This document shows positions 25,829 through 32,745 of a stretch of DNA of 64,000 nt, piece after piece. The notes beneath the pieces were generated by a model. It made no database searches. It saw only the letters and a list, made by a program, of their open reading frames with translations, and was not told where the DNA came from. Position 1 is the first letter of the stretch, and the number at the start of each line of letters is the position of its first letter. Origin of the DNA: Paracoccus onubensis (lineage in GTDB: Bacteria > Pseudomonadota > Alphaproteobacteria > Rhodobacterales > Rhodobacteraceae); NCBI RefSeq assembly GCF_003591515.1, contig NZ_QZCG01000001.1, forward strand, positions 454,151-518,150, given 5' to 3'. The position numbers and the translations under genes are program-made.

Positions 25829-26186
25829 CGGCAAGGATGCGGGCCGTGGTACAGCCAAGGATCGCGAAGATAGCGCGGATCTGCTGCATTCGCTGGGTTA
25901 TCTTTATCTGAAAGGCGGGCGCGTACGCCGCGCGCTGGTCCTGCTTCTTCTGGCTCATCAGATCGAGCCGGACAGCCCCGGCATCCTGCGCACGCTGACT
26001 GCGGCCTTGATCGAGAATGGATCCTCGCAGCGGGCGCTCGCCGCGCTGGACCGGCTGGCGACACTGGAGCCCGAGGGCAATCAGGCCGCGACCTTGCTGC
26101 GCGCCCGTGCCCTGTGGACGATGGGCGACGAGGAGCGGGCCCGACAGTGTTTTGAGCTATACGTTGCCCAAAGGAATGCCGCATGA
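25821..26186 (+). CDS. sctY: SctY, TPR-type chaperone of SctX
   Basis: 121 residues from ATG 25821, overlapping the sctX end by 8 bases; a longer frame starting earlier would lie in sctX. Three TPR-like helix pairs: SADLLHSLGYLYLKGG-RVRRAL, PDSPGILRTLTAALIENG, and ARALWTMGDEERARQCFELY. This is the size and layout of YscY (114). It overlaps sctV by 4 bases. SctY protects the export-gate-binding part of SctX. Could be another TPR chaperone, but order strongly favours SctY. Confidence 0.75.
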   Translation: MNDGKDAGRGTAKDREDSADLLHSLGYLYLKGGRVRRALVLLLLAHQIEPDSPGILRTLTAALIENGSSQRALAALDRLATLEPEGNQAATLLRARALWTMGDEERARQCFELYVAQRNAA

Positions 26187-28333
26187 GAGGTCTTCTTGAA
26201 CGGCTGAACGGGCTGGCCGGAATGGCCGCCCAGCGCTCGGACGTGATTGTGATGATCTTCATGCTCCTTGCGGTCGTGATGATCGTGCTCCCGCTGCCGA
26301 CGATGCTGGTCGACACGCTCATCACCGTCAACATCTCGCTGAGCCTGCTGGTTCTGGCCGTGGCCTTCTATATCGGGCGGCCTGCGGATTTCTCCGCGCT
26401 GCCATCGCTCATTCTGCTGACAACCTTGTTTCGTCTGGCATTGTCGATCACTACGGCCCGGCTGATCCTGCTCCAGGCGGATGCGGGCGAGATCGTCGAA
26501 ACCTTCGGTAACTTCGTGATCGGGGGCGAGATCGTCGTCGGCCTGATCGTGTTCCTGATCATTACCGCCGCGCAGTTCATCGTCATCACCAAGGGCGCCG
26601 AACGCGTGGCAGAAGTCGCCGCCCGCTTCACGCTGGACGCCATGCCCGGCAAGCAGATGTCGATCGACAACGATATGCGCAACGGCGATATTGACGCCGA
26701 TGAGGCGCGCTTGCGCCGCTCACGACTCGAGCGGGAGAGCCAGCTATACGGCGCGATGGACGGGGCGATGAAATTCGTCAAGGGCGACGCGATCACCGGC
26801 CTTGTCATCGTCTTCGTCAACCTGATCGGCGGGCTGGTGGTCGGCATGATCAACCATGGCATGACCTTTGCCGAAGCGGGGCGCACCTATTCGCTGCTGA
26901 CCGTCGGCGACGGTCTGATCGCACAGATCCCGGCGCTGCTGATCTCGCTTGCGGCCGGCACCGTAGTAACGCGTGTGGCCAGCGATACCGAGCGCGATCT
27001 GGGAAACGAGATAATCGGTCAGCTTGGCTCCAACGAACGGCCGCTGTTTCTGGCGGCGGTGGTACTGGCGGGCGGTAGCTTTGTGCCGGGTTTCCCGACG
27101 CTGATCTTCCTGACTCTTGCCGCCATTTTCGGCGGACTCGGCTGGTTGGTCGGTCGCAAGCGCCCCGTCGAATCTGCCCCCGAGACCGCCTTGCCGCAAG
27201 AAGAAGAGGTGCTGAGGCTGGACGAGACTTCCTCGACCGAGGACACGATCCTGTCGGATGGGGCGACCCGCCACAAGGTGGTGGTACATGTTGGGCCGAC
27301 ATTGGGGCAGGCGGTCTGGTCCGATCGTTTCAGACGCGAGGCGAACGTCCTGCGTAGCCAGCTTGGCGCCGAGCTTGGTCTTGAATTTCCGGCGGTCGAG
27401 TTGCGGCTGATGCCGGAACTGGCCGCCGACCGCTTCCAGGTGGAGCTGGACAATGTGCCCATTGCAGATGGCGAGGTGCCACAGGGGATGCTGTTGCTCA
27501 ACGATGACGTCATGCATCTGGATATGATGAAGATCGGCCATATGCCCGGACCGGCGATGATCAGTGGCGTAGGCAGCATCTGGGTATCCAGTCAAAAGCA
27601 ACCGGCGCTGGATGAGGCCGGGGTCGGCTATCACGACGCGGCAACGGTGCTGATCCTGTGTCTTACCCAGGCGATGCGCCGCTACGCCGCGCATTTCATC
27701 GGGATTCAGGAAACCCGCGAGATGTTGACCCGGATGGAGGATGAATATGGCGAACTTGTCCGAGAGGTCGGCCGCGCCGTGCCTTTGACCCGGCTCTCCG
27801 ATATTCTGCGCCGCCTGGTCGAGGAAGATGTGCCGATCTCGAATATGCGCGCCATCCTTGAGGCACTGGTGGAATGGGCTCCGCGCGATAGCGATACGTT
27901 ATCCTTATCCGAACGCGTGCGCACGGCGTTGTCGCGTCAGATTTGCCACCGTCATGCACAGATGAACCGCGTTATCGCGGCCTATGTCACAACTCGCCCG
28001 ACCGAGGATGCACTTCGAAGCTCGGTCAAGCAGACTGGTATTGGCCCCAGTCTGCAATTGCCCGAGGCTCCAACCCGTGCGCTGCTGGAACAGTTGCGAA
28101 AGCGCGAGGACGGCAATACTACCCTGGCCCCGGTGGTGCTGACGGCAATGGATCTGCGCTATGCAATACGCCAGTTCCTGCTCCGCCACGGGCTGGATAT
28201 GGCAGTGCTGTCCTATCCCGAGATAGCCTCTGAATATTCGGTGCAGCCACTGGTACCGATCTCCCTTGCAACGGCCCGGGGCGGGCGGGGTACGATCATG
28301 CAGCGCGATGAAAACGCGCAGGAAACAGCATGA
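26183..28333 (+). CDS. sctV: T3SS major export gate protein SctV
   Basis: 716 residues, FHIPEP family (YscV/HrcV/FlhA). The N-terminal half has about 8 membrane helices with FRLALSITTARLIL, the signature loop with VAARFTLDAMPGKQMSIDND and DEARLRRSRLERESQ, and GDGLIAQIPALLISLAAG. After an acidic linker (EEEVLRLDET) the cytosolic C-domain forms the nonameric ring (APVVLTAMDLRYAIRQFL near the end). Full family length. Starts at an ATGA overlap with sctY. Confidence 0.97.
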   Translation: MRGLLERLNGLAGMAAQRSDVIVMIFMLLAVVMIVLPLPTMLVDTLITVNISLSLLVLAVAFYIGRPADFSALPSLILLTTLFRLALSITTARLILLQADAGEIVETFGNFVIGGEIVVGLIVFLIITAAQFIVITKGAERVAEVAARFTLDAMPGKQMSIDNDMRNGDIDADEARLRRSRLERESQLYGAMDGAMKFVKGDAITGLVIVFVNLIGGLVVGMINHGMTFAEAGRTYSLLTVGDGLIAQIPALLISLAAGTVVTRVASDTERDLGNEIIGQLGSNERPLFLAAVVLAGGSFVPGFPTLIFLTLAAIFGGLGWLVGRKRPVESAPETALPQEEEVLRLDETSSTEDTILSDGATRHKVVVHVGPTLGQAVWSDRFRREANVLRSQLGAELGLEFPAVELRLMPELAADRFQVELDNVPIADGEVPQGMLLLNDDVMHLDMMKIGHMPGPAMISGVGSIWVSSQKQPALDEAGVGYHDAATVLILCLTQAMRRYAAHFIGIQETREMLTRMEDEYGELVREVGRAVPLTRLSDILRRLVEEDVPISNMRAILEALVEWAPRDSDTLSLSERVRTALSRQICHRHAQMNRVIAAYVTTRPTEDALRSSVKQTGIGPSLQLPEAPTRALLEQLRKREDGNTTLAPVVLTAMDLRYAIRQFLLRHGLDMAVLSYPEIASEYSVQPLVPISLATARGGRGTIMQRDENAQETA

Positions 28334-28377
28334 CGACAAACAAGACCAAGACACCGAAAGGACGTTCGACGGCATGA
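28330..28377 (+). CDS. 15-residue coupling micro-ORF
   Basis: ATGACG... opens 15 codons (MTTNKTKTPKGRSTA) whose ATG overlaps the sctV stop (ATGA) and whose own stop overlaps the secretin ATG (ATGA). It is very basic. It may serve only to pass ribosomes from sctV to the secretin gene, since the purine-rich site AAAGGA for the secretin lies inside it. It may also be chance. Confidence 0.3.
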   Translation: MTTNKTKTPKGRSTA

Positions 28378-29687
28378 GATTCGCAATCGCCACACTTGGC
28401 AGGGTGCTGGCCCTGCTGGTCCTGCTCGTAACCGGTACACCACTCAGCGCGCAAACCGTGAACGCTCGTGTCGGGGAGACTTTGCGTATGACCAAAGGCG
28501 AGGGGCGGATCATCCGCTTCGACCAGCCGGTGACGGACGTATTTCTGGCCGATGCCGAGATCGCCGACATTCGTGTGATCTCGCCTCAGACGGTTTACGC
28601 CCACGCCAAGGCCGTGGGGCTGACAGACCTTATGGCGTTGAATGCAGATGGTCAGACCGTCGGCAATGTTGAGTTCTCGGTGACCGAGGATCCCCGCCCG
28701 CTTGAGCAGCGCCAGCAGGATGTCGCTCCCACCAGTGCGATCACCTTGCGCATGTTCGGCGATTCCCCGACCGCCAGTGGAAATGCCACATCTCTGCAAG
28801 AGGCGGTCGATATCTCCGATACTCTGGAGACCTTCGCGACCGAAGCCGCACCTGTCTTTAACAATTCCACCATGTCCGGTCCGAACCAGGTGAATATCCG
28901 GGTTCGTTTCGCCGAAGTCTCGCGCCAGCAGCTACAGCAATACGGTATTAGTTGGGGCGTGTTCGATGGCGGCGGTTCGTTCAGCTTCGGTTTGGTCACG
29001 GGTATAGGTGCCGAACGCGGTGGAAATCTTGCGCTGGCAAGCAAGACCTGGGATGGCGGGCGTGTCGACATGCTGCTGGACGCCTTGCAGCAAAATGGCG
29101 TGCTGACGATCCTGGCAGAGCCGAATATCACGGCAGTCACTGGCGAAACCGCAAGTTTCCTGGCTGGCGGCGAATTACCGGTCCCTGTTCCAGTGAGCGA
29201 CGATCAGGTCGGCATCGAATATAAGCAGTTCGGGGTCTCTCTGCTTTTCACGCCGACATTGCTGCCGAACGGGCTCATCTCGATGCGCGTGCGCCCCGAG
29301 GTCAGCAGTCTCGCCCAATCGGGGGGTGTCAAGGTCGCGAACCTGAGCGTACCTGCCTTGCAGGTTCGCCGCGCAGATACCACGGTCGAGGTCGGATCGG
29401 GTCAGACTTTCGCTATTGCGGGCCTGTTTCAACGCGATGCAGCACAGCAGATCGACAAGGTGCCGTTGATTGGCGATATTCCGATATTAGGGGGGTTGTT
29501 CCGATCAAGCCGTTTCCAACGCAATGAAACAGAGCTTGTCATTCTGATAACCCCATATCTGGTGAAACCGGTCGAAGAGCGATCGCTGAAAACGCCGCAG
29601 GACAGCCCGCGCGGGGCGCTGCCCGGACCTGTTGCGAGCGGGCAGCGCCCCAAGACGAATAAAGGTTATGGATTCTATGTACAATAA
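28374..29687 (+). CDS. sctC2: T3SS secretin pore half SctC2, Tad/CpaC-type
   Basis: 437 residues from ATG 28374. Signal peptide (VLALLVLLVTGTPLSA), then a BON-like pilus-secretin domain (GETLRMTKGEGRIIRFDQP, IADIRVISPQTVYAHAKA) typical of CpaC/RcpA of Tad pili, a connector, and the secretin domain: ILAEPNITAVTGETASFLAGGE, QFGVSLLFTPTLLPNG, RVRPEVSSL, and VPLIGDIPILGGLFRSSRFQ-x-NETELVILITPYLV. A last basic/Gly-rich tail follows. RhcC2 proteins of rhizobia are likewise Tad-like as far as I recall. It should form the outer-membrane pore together with SctC1. Confidence 0.9.
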   Translation: MRFAIATLGRVLALLVLLVTGTPLSAQTVNARVGETLRMTKGEGRIIRFDQPVTDVFLADAEIADIRVISPQTVYAHAKAVGLTDLMALNADGQTVGNVEFSVTEDPRPLEQRQQDVAPTSAITLRMFGDSPTASGNATSLQEAVDISDTLETFATEAAPVFNNSTMSGPNQVNIRVRFAEVSRQQLQQYGISWGVFDGGGSFSFGLVTGIGAERGGNLALASKTWDGGRVDMLLDALQQNGVLTILAEPNITAVTGETASFLAGGELPVPVPVSDDQVGIEYKQFGVSLLFTPTLLPNGLISMRVRPEVSSLAQSGGVKVANLSVPALQVRRADTTVEVGSGQTFAIAGLFQRDAAQQIDKVPLIGDIPILGGLFRSSRFQRNETELVILITPYLVKPVEERSLKTPQDSPRGALPGPVASGQRPKTNKGYGFYVQ

Positions 29688-30099
29688 GCGCCATTTTGGT
29701 TTGGTCGCCGTGATTGCGATAGCAGGTTGCAATGCGCCGGCTCGTGATCCTTTGCCCTACTCGCCGAATTATCAGTATATCGGGGATGCTCAGTCCGGCG
29801 CGGGAGTTATCCGCAAGGGTTATGCGGTCTCGTCCGTATCGGAGAGGCGGTTGGTGCCGGATGCCTGCGTCACGCCCGACATCACTGCCGATCCTTTCTA
29901 TCTGCCGCCGGGTTGCGCCAATAACATCAATCTGCAACAGATGGTGGCCAATCAGGGCGATCTGCTTCGCGGGACGACGACGGGGCCCGCAATGGCGGCC
30001 CCAGCCGCGCGCGCGGCGCGCAAAGTGATCGACGGTGAGCAGGAACTGCCCGAGCCGCTGCCCGGCGACACGCTTTCGACCACCGAGCAACGTTACTGA
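29677..30099 (+). CDS. CpaD/RcpB-like outer-membrane lipoprotein
   Basis: 140 residues from ATG 29677 (29668 also possible; AAAGG lies just before). Lipoprotein signal VIAIAGC. The block LPPGCANNINLQQMVANQGDLLRG matches the conserved CpaD end (GCA-x-x-x-NLAAM-x-ANP-x-DLVRGR) of Tad pilus systems. CpaD works with the CpaC secretin in the outer membrane. The gene overlaps the secretin end, so it is in the same operon. Shorter than usual CpaD (about 200), N-terminal region reduced. Its presence in a T3SS operon is unusual. Confidence 0.7.
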   Translation: MYNKRHFGLVAVIAIAGCNAPARDPLPYSPNYQYIGDAQSGAGVIRKGYAVSSVSERRLVPDACVTPDITADPFYLPPGCANNINLQQMVANQGDLLRGTTTGPAMAAPAARAARKVIDGEQELPEPLPGDTLSTTEQRY

Positions 30100-30110
30100 T
30101 GAATGCGTTC

Positions 30111-30899
30111 CTAGCCCGCCGACAACAACCCGATCGCCCGCGCCTTACCGGCGGGCGAGGCGATGTCGCGGATCTTGCGGGCCTCGGACAGAAAGGCGCG
30201 CTTGTCGCGCGGGGCGTAATCGGGAACCCGGACCGCTTCGGCGCCTGCCATATCGCCCGAAATGACCAGCACCAGCATGAGGTTACGGAAATGTCGGGTT
30301 TGGGCGCGGGGCGATGCGGTAATGCCGCGCGCCGTGGCGATGGACTGGGCGGCCTGTCCGGAAATCGCTTGCGCGAGCGCGACATTCGACTGGGTATCAA
30401 GATTCGCAGGCTCGATCTTCGCGGCCGAGCGGAATGCCTCTTCGGCCTGGGCGGCATTGCCCGTCAGGATCAATGCCGTTCCCAGCCGGTTCCAGCCCGC
30501 GCTGCTGTGTACCTTCGGTGCGGCTACGGCCAGGGTGCGGGCGGCACTTTCCACCTGATCTGCCTGCAATTGCGCCGTCCCCAGCCCCAGCAGCGCCGCG
30601 CCATTGTCGGGCTCAGTGTTCAGCGCGGTGCGATAGGCCTCGGCGGCCGCTTCGGGCTGGCCAGAATCCAGCAGAGCCTTGCCCAGCCGGCTATATGCGC
30701 CGACCGTGTCCTTCGAGGATTTTGCCGCGCGCTGATAAAGGCTGATAGCTGTCTGTGTGTCGCCGCGAGCCTCGAGATCCTGCGCGAGCCTGACCATCCG
30801 CGCCTCGTCGCCACGGGGGAGGCTGGTGCCATCAGTCGTGGCGCAGGCTGCCAGAGAAAGCGAGGCAAGCAGCGTGACGGAAAGGGACGAAAGGTGCAT
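30111..30899 (-). CDS. tadD: TadD-like TPR lipoprotein (putative secretin pilotin)
   Basis: 262 residues from ATG 30899 (CAGGAG upstream). Lipoprotein signal LASLSLAAC, then at least four TPR units (DTQTAISLYQRAAK, GAYSRLGKALLDSGQPEAAA, GAALLGLGTAQLQ, GWNRLGTALILTGNAAQAEE, NVALAQAISGQAAQSI). This is the TadD pattern. In Tad systems TadD is needed for secretin assembly. It is on the minus strand between the CpaD-like gene and sctU, with only 11 and 74 bases to them, so it was probably inverted within an otherwise rightward operon and now has its own promoter. Confidence 0.8.
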   Translation of the reverse strand: MHLSSLSVTLLASLSLAACATTDGTSLPRGDEARMVRLAQDLEARGDTQTAISLYQRAAKSSKDTVGAYSRLGKALLDSGQPEAAAEAYRTALNTEPDNGAALLGLGTAQLQADQVESAARTLAVAAPKVHSSAGWNRLGTALILTGNAAQAEEAFRSAAKIEPANLDTQSNVALAQAISGQAAQSIATARGITASPRAQTRHFRNLMLVLVISGDMAGAEAVRVPDYAPRDKRAFLSEARKIRDIASPAGKARAIGLLSAG

Positions 30900-30973
30900 T
30901 ACCGGCTCCTGAATTGCCGCCACCTTGTAAACTGCGATACAGCGAATGACAACGCTGCAGCGGGGCCGGGGAC

Positions 30974-32023
30974 ATGAGCGGCTCGACGGAAGAACGCAGC
31001 CTCCCCGCTTCCGACAAGAAGTTGCGCGAGGCGCGCGAAAAGGGCCAGATCGCGAAAAGCCAGGACCTGGTCGCGGGTATGACTCTGCTGGTCGCGGTAA
31101 TTTACATGGGCGCGAACATGGAGGATCAGATTACCCGCGTCGAGGCGCTGTTCCACATGGTCGCCCGTCGTGTCTGGGTCGAGCCGCTGGACGCGCTCTG
31201 GCCCGAGATCCGCGCTCGTGCGATCGAGATTCTGATGGGCATTGCGCTGCCGCTTTTCCTGACGACGCTGGCGGCAATCGTTGCCACCAATCTTGTTGTG
31301 ATGCGGGGCTTCATCTTCTCGGTCTCGCCGCTTGAGCCGAAATTCGAGAAGATCAGCCCGATCGAGGGGGCAAAGCGGATCTTCTCGATGCGCAGCATCG
31401 TTGAATTTTTGAAATCCCTCATCAAGATCGTCACGCTTGCCGTGGCTTTCGTCATCGTGTTCCGTGGAGGATTGCAGGCACTTCTGCAATCCTCGATTTG
31501 CGGAAATGCCTGCATCCGCGCCAGTTTCGAGGGACTGCTGCACCCGTTGGTAATCACGGCGATCATCATCTTCCTGGTCGTCGGCAGTATCGATGTCGGT
31601 ATCCAACAATGGTTGTTTAGCCGCGATATGAAGATGAGTCGCAGTGAACAAAAGCGCGAACGCAAGGATGCCGAAGGCGACCCCGCCATCCAGCAGCAGC
31701 GCAGCAAACAACGTCGCGAGATGCAGGCCCATGCGACCAAGATCGGGCTGGAACGCGCCTCGATGGTGCTGGGCGTAACCGGCGGCTGGGTCGTGGGCAT
31801 CCGCTATATCCGGGGCGAAACCTCGGTACCGATCGTGGTCTCGCGCGCTGGCCCGGAAAAATCAGGGCAGCACCTGTCGCAGGCACAGGGGCTGGACATT
31901 CCGGTCGTCGGCAACGCTGCGCTGGCCGCCGCCATCGCGCGTGTCGCCCGAAACGGTGAGCCGGTCCCGGCGCAGCAATTCCAGCCCGTTGCCGATGTTC
32001 TGGTGGAAACGGGGATCATATGA
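30974..32023 (+). CDS. sctU: T3SS switch protein SctU lacking NPTH
   Basis: 349 residues, YscU/HrcU/FlhB family: N-terminal SDKKLREAREKGQIAKSQDL, four membrane helices, a linker with MKMSRSEQKRERKDAEGDP, and a cytosolic domain. Where the family has NPTH followed by IAVxIRY, this protein reads VTGG (residues 268-271) followed by WVVGIRY; the flanking sequence on both sides is normal (ETSVPIVV, then DIPVVGNAALAAAIA). Autocleavage between Asn and Pro is therefore impossible. That cleavage normally allows the switch to late substrates. The gene is otherwise full length without frameshift. Confidence 0.93.
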   Translation: MSGSTEERSLPASDKKLREAREKGQIAKSQDLVAGMTLLVAVIYMGANMEDQITRVEALFHMVARRVWVEPLDALWPEIRARAIEILMGIALPLFLTTLAAIVATNLVVMRGFIFSVSPLEPKFEKISPIEGAKRIFSMRSIVEFLKSLIKIVTLAVAFVIVFRGGLQALLQSSICGNACIRASFEGLLHPLVITAIIIFLVVGSIDVGIQQWLFSRDMKMSRSEQKRERKDAEGDPAIQQQRSKQRREMQAHATKIGLERASMVLGVTGGWVVGIRYIRGETSVPIVVSRAGPEKSGQHLSQAQGLDIPVVGNAALAAAIARVARNGEPVPAQQFQPVADVLVETGII

Positions 32024-32036
32024 TGAAAGGTCCAGC

Positions 32037-32627
32037 ATGGCCCGAATGCTTGCCCGCCGTGGTTTTCTTGCCGGTCTTGTCCTTGCACCGTTGCCGTTGC
32101 ATGCTCAGGAAGGTGGATATATCGACTTTCTGTTTGCGCCGGTTCAGGGTGGGCGCGAGGCAAGGGACCCGTCCGCGCTCCCGGCTGATCGCGTAACGCG
32201 TCAGCGCATTCCTTATCCCTCGCAAGAAGTGCCCGGCACGATCCTGATCGATACCAGGACGCGCCGGCTTTACCTGATCGAGCCGGATGGTTTTGCGCAA
32301 AGCTATGAAGTCGGTGTCGGTGCCGAGGGCTTTGGCTGGTCCGGCACCGAAATCATCAGTGCCAAGCGGGAGTGGCCGGATTGGCGTCCACCCGCCCAGA
32401 TGCGCGCCCGCCGCCCCGATCTACCTGCCTTTGTCCCGGGAGGGCCGGAAAATCCTATGGGCGCGCGGGCATTATATCTGGGCCAGACGCTCTACCGAAT
32501 CCACGGCTCGAACGAGCCTGAGACCGTGGGCGATGCGGCTTCCTCCGGCTGCTTTCGCATGACGAATGCCGACGTGATCGATCTTTACAATCGCGCTCGG
32601 ATCGGCGCCCGGGTCCGCGTCTTTTGA
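32037..32627 (+). CDS. L,D-transpeptidase (YkuD domain), exported
   Basis: 196 residues from ATG 32037 (GAAAGG upstream). N-terminal ARRGFLAGLVLAPLPLHA resembles a Tat or Sec signal. The catalytic domain has LYRIHGSNEPET and SSGCFRM with nucleophile Cys at about residue 172, the YkuD fold of ErfK/YbiS enzymes that crosslink or edit peptidoglycan. It lies 13 bases after sctU and 118 before the translocon gene. A dedicated peptidoglycan enzyme in a T3SS cluster suggests local wall remodelling around the machine. Such genes are also common elsewhere in the genomes of this group. Confidence 0.88.
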   Translation: MARMLARRGFLAGLVLAPLPLHAQEGGYIDFLFAPVQGGREARDPSALPADRVTRQRIPYPSQEVPGTILIDTRTRRLYLIEPDGFAQSYEVGVGAEGFGWSGTEIISAKREWPDWRPPAQMRARRPDLPAFVPGGPENPMGARALYLGQTLYRIHGSNEPETVGDAASSGCFRMTNADVIDLYNRARIGARVRVF

Positions 32628-32745
32628 CAAGACGCTGACAAAGAACCACGCGTTGCCAAACACATGTCGTCACGGGTCTGTCATCGACGGGGCTTAGTCT
32701 TTTGCTGAAAACCCTAATGACCACCTATTGCTCAGGAACATGCTC

